Part shown: piece by piece, positions 24,116 to 32,141 of the stretch
Position numbering within the stretch: position 1 is the first letter of the stretch
Layout of the letters: each line of letters opens with the position of its first letter
Source: AP-15 sp035509615
GTDB lineage: Bacteria > Pseudomonadota > Alphaproteobacteria > ATCC43930 > CGMCC-115725
Assembly: GCA_035509615.1 (NCBI GenBank)
Contig: DATJLK010000047.1
Span: 1 to 45,461, forward strand
Direction: 5' to 3'
Length of the DNA stretch: 45,461 nt
Notes under the pieces: generated by a model
Database searches by the model: none
Told to the model about the DNA's origin: nothing
The model's input: only the letters and a program-made list of their open reading frames with translations
Position numbers and translations under genes: made by a program

Positions 24116-25193
24116 AGCGGTGTGGGAACAGGCGGGTGACGTGACCCATCTTGCGACCCGGCTGAATGTCATGCTTGCCGTAGAGATGTAATTTGGCGAA
24201 TGGCTCAGCCAATGCCTCACGCCACTTTTCGACGTCATGGCCGAGCAGGTTTTTCATTACCGCATCCGAATGATGCGCAACCGAGCCGAGCGGCAGGCCG
24301 CATAACGCCCGCACCAGCTGTTCAAACTGGCTGGTGACGCAGGCATCGATGGTCCAGTGCCCGGAATTGTGCGGCCGGGGCGCCAACTCGTTGACCAGCA
24401 CCTCTCCCGCGGTGGTCACAAACATCTCGACCGCCAGCACGCCGACGAGATCGAGCTTTTCGGCGACATGGCGGGCGATCGCCTCGGCTCGCATCGCGAT
24501 CTCGACTGCGATACGGGCGGGTGCGATGGTCGTATCGAGGATGTGATGACTGTGCTGGTTTTCGACCGGAGGATAGGTTGCCCAGGCGCCGTTACGGCCG
24601 CGCGCGACAATGACAGAAATCTCGCAGGCGAAATCGACAAAGGCTTCGAGGATCCCGATCTCGCCGCCCATCTGGCGCCACGCCTCGTCCGGTTTGGTCT
24701 CCGGCGTCAGCGTCACCTGGCCTTTGCCGTCGTAACCCATCCGTACACTTTTGAGCACCGCCGGGTACCCGAAATCGTGCATCGCCCGCGTCAGCGCCGT
24801 CGCGTCGGATATTTCGCGATAGGCAGTGGTGGGGATATCGATCGAGCGCAGAAAATCCTTTTCGCGCAGCCGATCCTGGGTGATTTCGAGAATTTCCGGG
24901 CGCGGCAACACGGGTTTGGAGACCGCCACCCGGCGCACCGCCGCGGCCGGGATATTCTCGAATTCGAAAGTGGCGATGTCGACCGCGGCGGCGAACCGGT
25001 CGAGCGCTTCGCAGTCGGAATAATCGGCTATTGTCGCCGCACCGCAGATCTGCTCGGTCGGGCTGTCGGGTTCGGTGGCAAACACATGGCAGCGAAAACC
25101 GAGGCGCGCCGCGGCGAGTGCCATCATTCGCCCGAGCTGACCGCCGCCCAAAATGCCGATGGTCGCACCCGGCGACAAAGTTGTCGCTGGCAT
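24114..25193 (-). CDS. purK: N5-carboxyaminoimidazole ribonucleotide synthase
   Basis: PurK makes N5-CAIR from AIR, bicarbonate and ATP in purine synthesis. The 359-residue ATP-grasp protein starts with GATIGILGGGQLGRMMALAA, has FEFENIPAAAVRRVA, the ATP-grasp elements YPAVLKSVRMGYDGKGQ and IGILEAFVDFACEISVIVARG, and the metal-binding end LAVEMFVTTAGEVLVNELAPRPHNSGHWT. Length is normal. The ATG shares one base with the purE stop (TGATG), so translation is coupled. The last codons and the stop run into the intergenic palindrome. Confidence 0.97.
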   Translation of the reverse strand: MPATTLSPGATIGILGGGQLGRMMALAAARLGFRCHVFATEPDSPTEQICGAATIADYSDCEALDRFAAAVDIATFEFENIPAAAVRRVAVSKPVLPRPEILEITQDRLREKDFLRSIDIPTTAYREISDATALTRAMHDFGYPAVLKSVRMGYDGKGQVTLTPETKPDEAWRQMGGEIGILEAFVDFACEISVIVARGRNGAWATYPPVENQHSHHILDTTIAPARIAVEIAMRAEAIARHVAEKLDLVGVLAVEMFVTTAGEVLVNELAPRPHNSGHWTIDACVTSQFEQLVRALCGLPLGSVAHHSDAVMKNLLGHDVEKWREALAEPFAKLHLYGKHDIQPGRKMGHVTRLFPHR

Positions 25194-25687
25194 CAGGCGG
25201 CGCCCGGAGTTTCAGCGACCCGCTCGGTCTGCGCCTGCCGCCAGTTCTCGACACCGATGGCAGCGGCAGGATCGGAGAGTGCCAGCATCGCGGCTGCGAA
25301 CAGCGCTGCATTGACCGCTCCCGCCTCGCCGATCGCAAAGGTCGCTACCGGGATGCCGGCCGGCATCTGGACGATCGACAACAGGCTGTCGACCCCTTTA
25401 AGCACCCTGCTCTCGATCGGCACGCCCAGCACCGGCAGCGATGTCAGTGCCGCGGCCATTCCGGGTAAATGGGCGGCGCCGCCGGCCCCGGCGATGATCA
25501 CCCGCAGACCGCGTTGCCGGGCGCCGCGGGCATAGTCATAAAGCCGATCGGGTGTGCGATGCGCCGAGACGACCCGCGCCTCATGCTTGATCCCGAGCCG
25601 ATCGAGGGTCGCAGCGGCGTGCTGCATCGTTTGCCAATCGGATTGGCTCCCCATGATAATGCCGACCGCCGGACCTGCCTCGCTCAT
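25193..25687 (-). CDS. purE: N5-carboxyaminoimidazole ribonucleotide mutase, class I
   Basis: PurE converts N5-CAIR to CAIR, the step after PurK. The 164-residue protein has the class I signature VGIIMGSQSDWQTMQHAAATL, VVSAHRTPDRLYDYA, VIIAGAGGAAHLPGMAAALT and PVLGVPIESRVLKGVDSLLSIVQMPAGIPVAT, with the phosphate-binding Ser-Asp and catalytic His in place. An AAGGAGG Shine-Dalgarno six bases upstream fixes the ATG at 25687. It forms a coupled pair with purK. The 258 bp upstream, to the DUF465 gene, show no gene. Confidence 0.97.
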   Translation of the reverse strand: MSEAGPAVGIIMGSQSDWQTMQHAAATLDRLGIKHEARVVSAHRTPDRLYDYARGARQRGLRVIIAGAGGAAHLPGMAAALTSLPVLGVPIESRVLKGVDSLLSIVQMPAGIPVATFAIGEAGAVNAALFAAAMLALSDPAAAIGVENWRQAQTERVAETPGAA

Positions 25688-25945
25688 CCGCCTCCTTCTC
25701 CCAGGCAACGCGATTGCTGCTTGTCATTATAGGGGGCGACCCGGCGCGAACAAGCCGCTGCGGCAAACGCGGACTGCCTCGGTTTGGGATTGGGCCCAGA
25801 CCTGCCCGGGCTTGGCCAAAGGCTGCCAGGTCGAGGAAATCGGCTGCTTACCACCATCCGTACATCGCCAAAGATCACGTTGGGGGCCTGCTCCGTGGGC
25901 CTTAAACCCGGCAAGACGGCTCAGCCGAGGCAGCCGCGATCATGG

Positions 25946-26149
25946 TCAAGCGATGATGTCGGGGACCAGTTCGCTTTCCAGCTTTGCGATTCGGTCCCTC
26001 AGCAACAGCTTTCGTTTTTTGAGACGCTGCAGTTGCAGCTGATCCTGTGGCGCGCGTTCCGACAGCCGCGCGATGACGTCGTCAAGATCGCGGTGTTCGG
26101 ATTTCAATGCAGCGAGCTTCGCCCTCAGCGCTTCAGTGTGGATATCCAT
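25946..26149 (-). CDS. DUF465 family small protein (YdcH-like)
   Basis: This 67-residue protein is almost wholly helical coiled-coil: LRAKLAALKSEHRDLDDVIA then LQLQRLKKRKLLLRDRIAKLE, the characteristic DUF465 pattern ending in a K-L-x-L-x-D-x-I motif. The function is unknown; it is a small cytosolic dimer or tetramer former. It starts back to back with the TIGR02444 gene, 41 bp away, so both promoters must be in or near that short gap. A second DUF465 gene lies 1.3 kb downstream at 27457. Confidence 0.88.
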   Translation of the reverse strand: MDIHTEALRAKLAALKSEHRDLDDVIARLSERAPQDQLQLQRLKKRKLLLRDRIAKLESELVPDIIA

Positions 26150-26190
26150 AACTGATGGAAGTCGGTTCCGTCATGCCCATATCGGGTTAA

Positions 26191-26736
26191 ATGGACAACA
26201 TTGCGCGCATTCCGCAACAAAAAATGAAATCCGCCCCCGATCCCGGCGCGGATGGCAGCGGGTTGTGGTCGTTTTCGCTTGGTTTTTACGACCAGCCCGG
26301 TGCGGCTGATGCGTTGATGGCGCTGCAGGACGAGGCGGGACTGAATGTCGACCTGGTCCTGTTCGCGATCTGGCTCGGGTTGTCGGGACGTGGCCGGCTC
26401 GGTGCGCAGCAGTTAGATCAGGCCGAGCGAGCGGTTCGCTCGGTCCAGTCTGAACTGATCGAGCCGCTGCGGGCACTCCGCCGCCGGCTCAAAACCGTGC
26501 CCGATCCCGAGATCCAAGCCCTGCGCGAGCGGCTCAAACTCGTCGAGATCGCCGCCGAAAAGGTCGCGCTAACCCGGCTCGGCACCATCGCCGCGGCGGT
26601 TTCAAAGACGGATCCGGACGACTGCCTTGCCGACGCCGAGGCCAACCTCCTCGACTATCTGGACCGCGAACGGGCGGCGTCGCCGCCGGTTGCGATCATC
26701 CGCCGGCAGCTTCGGCATCTGGCTGCCAACCGATAG
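26191..26736 (+). CDS. TIGR02444 family protein
   Basis: The 181-residue cytosolic protein fits the TIGR02444 family: LWSFSLGFYDQPGAADALMALQDEAGLNVDLVLFAIWLG is the conserved core, followed by a long helical region rich in Arg, Glu and Leu (VQSELIEPLRALRRRLKTVP, then RERLKLVEIAAEKVALTRL). No biochemical function is established. It is convergent with ubiX, with only six bases between the stops. The ATG at 26191 is first in frame; an ATG at 26224 would leave out a non-conserved leader and cannot be excluded. Confidence 0.85.
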   Translation: MDNIARIPQQKMKSAPDPGADGSGLWSFSLGFYDQPGAADALMALQDEAGLNVDLVLFAIWLGLSGRGRLGAQQLDQAERAVRSVQSELIEPLRALRRRLKTVPDPEIQALRERLKLVEIAAEKVALTRLGTIAAAVSKTDPDDCLADAEANLLDYLDRERAASPPVAIIRRQLRHLAANR

Positions 26737-26742
26737 CCGCCC

Positions 26743-27333
26743 TCAGAGGTTGCCGGCCGTCTCCCCCCAGCGTTTGACGGTCCCGGTTTCAATTCCGAAC
26801 AGGTCGAGCACACGGCCCAGTGTCTGGTCGATCATCTCGGCGATCGACACCGGCTTCGCATAAAACGCCGGTACCGGCGGGGCGATCACCGCGCCCATCT
26901 CCGACAGTGCTGTCATCGTCCGCAGATGTCCGAGATGGAGCGGCGTCTCGCGCACCAGCAGCACGAGCCGGCGGCGTTCCTTCAGCGCCACGTCCGCCGC
27001 ACGGGTCAACAGGGTCGTGGTCACCCCGCTCGCGATTTCGGACATGCTGCGGATCGAGCACGGCGCCACCACCATGCCGATCGTCCGGAACGACCCGGAG
27101 GCAATCGGAGCGGCCATGTCGCTGATTCGGTGCACGACATCGGCGCGAGCGCGGAGCGCTGCCGGTTTCACATCGGTTTCGAGCGCCAGGGTCAGTTCGG
27201 CCGTACGGCTGATGACGAGGTGGGTCTCGACCGGCAAGGGCTGCAGCAACTCGAGCAGCCTTGCGCCATAGATCGTGCCAGAGGCGCCGCTGACGCCGAC
27301 AATGATCCGCGGCTTTGCCGATATTTCCGTCAT
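26743..27333 (-). CDS. ubiX: Flavin prenyltransferase UbiX
   Basis: UbiX prenylates FMN to make the prenyl-FMN cofactor of UbiD-type decarboxylases, used in ubiquinone synthesis and in aromatic acid metabolism. The 196-residue protein has the family glycine loop IIVGVSGASGTIYGARLLELL, VVAPCSIRSMSEIASGV, ERRRLVLLVRETPLHLGHL (with the Arg-Glu that bind dimethylallyl phosphate) and PAFYAKPVSIAEMIDQTLGRVLDLFGI. Length is normal. No ubiD gene is in the window. Confidence 0.95.
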   Translation of the reverse strand: MTEISAKPRIIVGVSGASGTIYGARLLELLQPLPVETHLVISRTAELTLALETDVKPAALRARADVVHRISDMAAPIASGSFRTIGMVVAPCSIRSMSEIASGVTTTLLTRAADVALKERRRLVLLVRETPLHLGHLRTMTALSEMGAVIAPPVPAFYAKPVSIAEMIDQTLGRVLDLFGIETGTVKRWGETAGNL

Positions 27334-27456
27334 TGCGACCCTGTGAAACTCCGATGGCTTGACATATTTTCGTCATCCGAGCGGCGCGGCTGGCCGGTCC
27401 GCCGCTCGAACCTACGCCCTTTCGGCCGATTGTCGTGGTCCTTGAGGAGAAAATGC

Positions 27457-27624
27457 ATGTTGCAAAAGGATCGTATCGAGGCGCTGAAGGAGAGGCATGC
27501 GGCACTCGAACGCGCAATCGATGAAGAAAACCGCCGTCCCGCGCCAAATGACGATGTGATCTCGGATCTGAAGCGTCAGAAGCTCCGCATCAAGGACGAA
27601 ATCCACCAGCTGGAGCGGCTCTGA
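27457..27624 (+). CDS. DUF465 family small protein (second copy)
   Basis: This 55-residue helical protein reads MLQKDRIEALKERHAALERA followed by a short loop and VISDLKRQKLRIKDEIHQLE. It is the same DUF465 pattern as the gene at 25946 but shorter. GAGGAG seven bases upstream fixes the ATG at 27457. It is divergent from ubiX, and a TTGACA sequence at 27359-27364 in the 123 bp gap could be part of its promoter, though no good -10 follows. A strong intrinsic terminator ends the unit, so this is a single-gene transcript. Confidence 0.85.
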   Translation: MLQKDRIEALKERHAALERAIDEENRRPAPNDDVISDLKRQKLRIKDEIHQLERL

Positions 27625-27647
27625 CCGCCTTCTCGACTTTTGTCTCT

Positions 27648-27684
27648 AAAGCCGGGGGGCAACATCGTTCTCCCGGCTTTTTTT
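27648..27684 (+). terminator. Rho-independent terminator after the DUF465 gene
   Basis: AAAGCCGGG pairs with CCCGGCTTT across a short loop, and the right arm runs into a T-tract of seven. It is the clearest intrinsic terminator of the window. The A-run on the left side means it may also serve the convergent acyl-CoA synthetase gene. Confidence 0.9.
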
Positions 27685-27745
27685 GTGCCCTCAGCCACCA
27701 CCTCCGGCTGGCGGCATTGGCGATGGCAGCAGCCGAAAGCCTTGC

Positions 27746-29386
27746 TCAGCCCAATGCTTTGGCGTGTTCGCGTAGGATGAATTTCTGGATCTTGCCGGTC
27801 GAGGTCTTGGGCAGCGGCGCGAAGACCACGGTGCGCGGCACTTTGAAGCGGGCGAGATGGTCGCGGCAAAAGCCGATGATGTCGTCCGCGGTGGCGCTGG
27901 CGTCGTCCTTTAACGTGACGAACGCACACGGCGTCTCGCCCCACATCGGGTCCGGCCGGGCGACGACTGCAGCCTCCAGCACCGCGGGGTGGCGGTACAG
28001 CACATCTTCGACCTCGACCGTCGAGATGTTCTCGCCGCCCGAAATGATGATGTCCTTCGAGCGGTCCTTGAGCTCGATATAGCCGTCGGGATGAGCAACG
28101 CCGAGATCGCCGGTGTGGAACCAGCCGCCGGCAAAGGCTTCCTCGGTGGCATGCGGATTTTTCAGATACCCCTTCATGACGATGTTGCCGCGCATAAAGA
28201 TCTCACCCATTGCAGCGCCATCTACCGGCACCGGCGCCAGAGTCTGCGGGTCGCCGACCATCAGCCCGTCGAGCACCGGATAGTTGACGCCCTGTCGCGC
28301 CTTTAGCCGCGCCCGCTCCGCGGTCGGTAATCCATCCCATTCGTCGTGCCAGGCGCACACCGTCGCCGGCCCGTACACTTCGGTCAGCCCATAGACATGG
28401 GTGATCTGGAAGCCGAGCCCTTCCATGCCTTCGATGACGGCGGCCGGCGGCGGCGCTCCCGCGGTCATCATCGCCACCGGCCGGTCGAACCTGCGATCGA
28501 CGCCGGCGCCGGGATTGAGCAGCATGTTCATCACCACCGGGGCGCCGCAGAGATGGGTCACATCCCGCTGCCTGATCGTGTCATAGATCGTGGCGGCTTC
28601 GACCCGGCGCAAACAGATATGGGTCCCGGCGAGCGCGGTGATCGTCCACGGGAAACACCAGCCGTTGCAATGGAACATCGGCAATGTCCACAGGTAATTG
28701 GGATGCTGCCGCATTCCCCAGACGAGGATGTTGCCGATCGCATTCAGATAAGCGCCGCGATGATGATAGACGACCCCCTTGGGATTGCCGGTTGTGCCCG
28801 ACGTATAGTTGAGCGCAATCGCATCCCACTCATCCACGGGCATGATCGGCGTAAATTCCGCGTCGGCCTCGGCGAGAAACGTCTCGTAATCGGTCTCGCC
28901 GAGCGGCTCGCCGCCCGGTCCCGCGATATCGCAGATGTCGACGACGATCGGCTTGTGCTCGAGCCGGGTCAATGCCGCCTTGATCACCGGGGCAAATTCG
29001 CTGTCGGTCAGCAACAGCTTGGCCTCGCCGTGACCGAGGATAAAGGCGATGGTTTCGGGGTCGAGCCGAATGTTGAGCGCGTTCAATACCGCCCCCGCCA
29101 TCGGCACGCCGAAATGCGCCTCGAACGCTTCGGGGATGTTGGGCGCCATGACCGCGACAGTGTCGCCGCGGCCAACTCCACGGGCCGCCAATGCCCCGGC
29201 GAGCCGCCGGCACCGTTTGTAGGCCTCGCTCCAGCTGTATCGGCGGTCGCCATAAACGACGGCTGGCCGATCCGGGAACACCGCCGCACTGCGCTGCAAA
29301 AAGCCGAGCGGGGTCAGCGGCACAAAATTGGCCGCGTTCTTGTCGAGCCCGATCTCGTAAGGATTGATGTCGCCTGACGCCATCAT
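27746..29386 (-). CDS. AMP-dependent acyl-CoA synthetase (fatty acid:CoA ligase family)
   Basis: This 546-residue adenylate-forming enzyme activates a carboxylic acid to acyl-CoA through an acyl-AMP. Motifs are complete: P-loop NYTSGTTGNPKGVVYHHRGA, VYGLTEVYGPATVCAWH (A5), GWFHTGDLGVAHPDGYIELKDRSKDIIISGG (A7-A8 hinge) and the C-terminal catalytic Lys in LPKTSTGKIQKFILRE. The best general match is to medium-chain or 3-methylmercaptopropionyl-CoA ligase-type FadD homologues. GGGAGG seven bases upstream supports the ATG at 29386. It is a stand-alone gene, and a paralogue with clear sequence similarity is cut by the right window edge. Confidence 0.92.
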   Translation of the reverse strand: MMASGDINPYEIGLDKNAANFVPLTPLGFLQRSAAVFPDRPAVVYGDRRYSWSEAYKRCRRLAGALAARGVGRGDTVAVMAPNIPEAFEAHFGVPMAGAVLNALNIRLDPETIAFILGHGEAKLLLTDSEFAPVIKAALTRLEHKPIVVDICDIAGPGGEPLGETDYETFLAEADAEFTPIMPVDEWDAIALNYTSGTTGNPKGVVYHHRGAYLNAIGNILVWGMRQHPNYLWTLPMFHCNGWCFPWTITALAGTHICLRRVEAATIYDTIRQRDVTHLCGAPVVMNMLLNPGAGVDRRFDRPVAMMTAGAPPPAAVIEGMEGLGFQITHVYGLTEVYGPATVCAWHDEWDGLPTAERARLKARQGVNYPVLDGLMVGDPQTLAPVPVDGAAMGEIFMRGNIVMKGYLKNPHATEEAFAGGWFHTGDLGVAHPDGYIELKDRSKDIIISGGENISTVEVEDVLYRHPAVLEAAVVARPDPMWGETPCAFVTLKDDASATADDIIGFCRDHLARFKVPRTVVFAPLPKTSTGKIQKFILREHAKALG

Positions 29387-29705
29387 GCGTGAGCCTCCCA
29401 AATGCCGCGATTTTGACACGCGTGCCGATTGTGTCGAGCCAGTTCAGGGTTTCGCCCGCTCCTTCTACGAATTTGACATCCGCCACCATACCAGTCGATC
29501 GGATTTGCGACGGTCAGCCGCTGCGTGGCGCACGAGTTCACCGTGTGGTGCGGCTCCGACCTGACAGGAGTACCTCGGCGCCGGTGAACGAAAAACGCGT
29601 CAGCCGCCACGGCACCGCAGGGGCAGCCTCGCGCGTCGCCCGCGGACGAATTGCACAAAGCACTCCCGGTATAGCCATACGGTACCGGCGATCAGAGCCG
29701 TTGCA
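29387..29705. other. Intergenic region between acyl-CoA synthetase and biuH
   Basis: No gene is supported in these 319 bp; translations are Arg/Ser/Cys-rich in all frames. The region should hold the promoter of the acyl-CoA synthetase and the 3' end of the biuH transcript. I found no clear terminator hairpin or promoter boxes. Confidence 0.4.
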
Positions 29706-30389
29706 TCATCGCAATACGGCGAGCAGCGCGGCCGAGTTGGCGACAGCGCCAAACAGCCCGCCTTGCATCTGCATCATCTTGATCGCGTGCTCGTGGTTGG
29801 AGCGGTCGGTGGCGCCGCAGCAATCTTCGAGCAGCAGGCATTCAAAACCGCGGTCATTGGCCTCGCGAATTGTCGTATGGACACAGACATCGGTCGTAAT
29901 CCCGGTAACCACCAGGTTGGCGATCCCGCGCAGCCGCAGCAGCAATTCGAAATCGGTGGCGCAAAAGCTGCCTTTTCCCGGCTTGTCGACAATCGCCTCG
30001 CCTTCAATCGGCGCCAGCTCGGGGATGATTTCCCAGCCCGGCTCGCCGCGGACCAGAATGCGGCCGCAAGGGCCCGGATCGCCGATGCCGGCGCCGACCC
30101 GCCGCGAGCGCCAGAGCTTGTTCGCCGGCAGGTCGGAAAGATCGGGCCGATGACCTTCGCGGGTGTGAAAAATCGAGAAGCGATGCGCGCGCATCGCCGC
30201 CAGCACCGCGCTGATCGGGGCGATCGGCGCACGCGTCAGCGACAGATCGTAGCCCATGCGATCGATATAGCCGCCGCGGCCGCAGAAATCGGTCTGCATG
30301 TCGATGACGACCAGCGCCGTGTTGGCCGGCCGCAGATCGCCGTTGTAAGGCCAGGGGTATGGATCGGCCGCGACAAAACTCTGGTTCAC
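29706..30389 (-). CDS. biuH: Probable biuret amidohydrolase (isochorismatase-like cysteine hydrolase)
   Basis: Biuret amidohydrolase cleaves biuret to allophanate and ammonia. The 227-residue protein has the isochorismatase fold with ALVVIDMQTDFCGRGGYIDR, TREGHRPDLSDLPANKLW, GAGIGDPGPCGRILVRGEPG, VDKPGKGSFCATDFE and TGITTDVCVHTTIREANDRG. Asp30, Lys136 and Cys169 form the triad, with the same spacings (106 and 33) I recall for Rhizobium biuret hydrolase (Asp36, Lys142, Cys175). The N-terminal DPYPWPYNG is also shared with that enzyme. The GTG at 30389 is chosen because GGGAGG lies eight bases before it and this gives the expected N-terminus. It is divergent from an allophanate hydrolase gene, whose substrate is this enzyme's product. 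Ureidoacrylate or other amidohydrolase activity is the alternative. Confidence 0.85.
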   Translation of the reverse strand: MNQSFVAADPYPWPYNGDLRPANTALVVIDMQTDFCGRGGYIDRMGYDLSLTRAPIAPISAVLAAMRAHRFSIFHTREGHRPDLSDLPANKLWRSRRVGAGIGDPGPCGRILVRGEPGWEIIPELAPIEGEAIVDKPGKGSFCATDFELLLRLRGIANLVVTGITTDVCVHTTIREANDRGFECLLLEDCCGATDRSNHEHAIKMMQMQGGLFGAVANSAALLAVLR

Positions 30390-30450
30390 CGGCAGCACCT
30401 CCCTTGCGGTTATCGGAGCCGCCACAGCGGTCTGGCCCCGTAACACCATC

Positions 30451-30466
30451 ATCAAAAAACGTGCCA
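30451..30466 (-). promoter_or_regulatory. Sigma-54-like promoter upstream of biuH
   Basis: On the minus strand the sequence reads TGGCACG-TTTT-TTGAT, which follows the sigma-54 consensus TGGCACG-N4-TTGCW, with the GG and G(C) elements exactly ten bases apart. The one mismatch is A for C in the -12 element, an important base. It would start a transcript about 50 bases before the biuH start codon. A sigma-54 promoter would fit nitrogen-limitation control of a biuret pathway. Confidence 0.45.
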
Positions 30467-30501
30467 AACTGGACACGGATTCGCCCGGACTGGACCCTGA
30501 C

Positions 30502-31890
30502 ATGCCCTCTTTGACCGCTCCCGCCGCGGCAGGCCTCGAAATTGCCACGCTGCGCCGAGCCTTCCTCGATGGTTCGCTGTCGGCGACGGCGCTCCTCGAC
30601 CGGGTGCTGGAGCAAGCCGGTCGCTGGGACGATCCGGCGTTGTGGATCACGCGCTGCGATGAGAACGGTCTCAGGGCCCGCGCGCAAGCTCTCGATGCCG
30701 CGGCAACACGCGATCGGGGCCTTATCGAACGTTTGCCGCTGTTTGGTATTCCGTTTGCCGTGAAGGACAATATCGATATCGCGGGGATGCCGACCACCGC
30801 CGCCTGCCCGGCCTTTGCCTACACGCCCGCGCATTCGGCTGTCGTCGTCGAGCGGCTGGTGGCAGCCGGTGCGGTGCTGATCGGCAAAACCAATCTCGAC
30901 CAGTTTGCGACCGGTCTGGTCGGCACCCGCTCGCCTTACGGCGCGCCCCGCAATCCCTATGACGCGCGCTACATCCCGGGCGGCTCGAGTTCCGGCTCGG
31001 CGGTCGCGGTGGCGGCGGGTGTGGTCAGCTTTGCGCTCGGCACCGACACTGCGGGGTCGGGCCGCGTCCCTGCCGCCTTCAACAACCTCGTCGGGCTCAA
31101 ACCCAGCCGCGGCCTGATCAGCACCCGCGGCATCGTCCCGGCCTGCCGCTCGCTCGATTGTGCATCGATCTTTGCGCTGACCGCGGCGGACGCGGCCGCA
31201 GTTCTTGGCGTCGCCGCCGGCGCCGACCCGGCGGATCCGCTGAGCCGCGCGCCGCCAATTGGGATGGGGCCAATTGGGATGGGAAAGCGTTCTGCCACCG
31301 GTTTTTCTTTTGGCATTCCGGGTAGCGGCGATCTCGAATTCTTTGGCGACAATGAGGCCGAAGCATTGTTCGCGGCCGCGATCGAGCGGCTCGAACGAGC
31401 CGGCGGCGAAGCTGTCGAGATCCGTTTTGCGCCGTTTCGCGAGGCCGGAAAGCTGCTCTATGACGGGCCGTGGGTCGCCGAGCGCTTGCATGCCACCGAG
31501 CAGCTGCTGGACAAAGACCCCGAGGCGCTATTGTCGGTTACTCGGGCCATTATCGAGCGCGGCCGCTCCTATAGCGCGCTCGACGCGTTTCGTGCTCACT
31601 ACGAGTTGGCGGCACTGCGCGCCGCGGCGGACCGCGAACTGGCGCGGGTCGAGTGCCTGGCATTGCCAACCACCGGCACGATCTACGAGATCGCCGCGGT
31701 TGTGGCTGAACCGGTACGGCTCAACAGCAATCTCGGTCTTTATACCAATTTCGCGAATTTGCTTGATCTTGCGGTGGTCGCGATCCCGGCCGGATTTCGC
31801 AGCAATGGCCTGCCTTTTGGGATTTCGCTGGTGGCGTCCGCTTTTTCTGAGCACGCGTTGCTCGGTCTTGCAGCACGCCTTGGAGCTTGA
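30502..31890 (+). CDS. atzF: Allophanate hydrolase, amidase-domain-only form
   Basis: Allophanate hydrolase deaminates allophanate, ending urea, biuret and cyanuric acid breakdown. The 462-residue amidase-signature protein carries GIPFAVKDNIDIAGMPTTAA, IGKTNLDQFATGLVGTRSPY, GGSSSGSAVAVAAGVVSFAL and TDTAGSGRVPAAFNNLVGLK, a combination diagnostic of AtzF/DUR1 allophanate hydrolases. The triad Lys88, Ser162, Ser186 keeps the 91/165/189 spacing known for AtzF. The protein stops where the amidase domain ends; full AtzF is about 600 residues with a C-terminal domain that is missing here, and I found no trace of it in the 250 bp downstream. It is divergent from biuH, with 112 bp between the start codons. 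Confidence 0.9.
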   Translation: MPSLTAPAAAGLEIATLRRAFLDGSLSATALLDRVLEQAGRWDDPALWITRCDENGLRARAQALDAAATRDRGLIERLPLFGIPFAVKDNIDIAGMPTTAACPAFAYTPAHSAVVVERLVAAGAVLIGKTNLDQFATGLVGTRSPYGAPRNPYDARYIPGGSSSGSAVAVAAGVVSFALGTDTAGSGRVPAAFNNLVGLKPSRGLISTRGIVPACRSLDCASIFALTAADAAAVLGVAAGADPADPLSRAPPIGMGPIGMGKRSATGFSFGIPGSGDLEFFGDNEAEALFAAAIERLERAGGEAVEIRFAPFREAGKLLYDGPWVAERLHATEQLLDKDPEALLSVTRAIIERGRSYSALDAFRAHYELAALRAAADRELARVECLALPTTGTIYEIAAVVAEPVRLNSNLGLYTNFANLLDLAVVAIPAGFRSNGLPFGISLVASAFSEHALLGLAARLGA

Positions 31891-32141
31891 GCGCGCACCA
31901 GGGCGCAAGCTTCCGTCCGGGTCAGCCGCGTATCCGGCAGGATTACTCGCCCCCGGCCTCTGCAAACACCAGTACGAGATCGGCTGGTCACAAAAGGCCG
32001 CAGGGTATCGGGATGGCTTTGTCACGCTCGCAAAATGGCACCGCCACTTGCCGTGATTGCGAGCCGCGGAACGACGCGGCAATCCAGTAACAACGACCCG
32101 CAACACCGACCACCTCCCGGGCTCCAGCGGGTGGAGGGAAC

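Noticed and set aside
30004..31491. Long minus-strand frame running through atzF into biuH
   Set aside because: It is out of frame with biuH and antisense to atzF; both real genes have diagnostic motifs.
31891..32141. Frameshifted C-terminal domain of allophanate hydrolase
   Set aside because: No frame in this stretch resembles the AtzF C-terminal domain, so the gene is considered complete as a short form.
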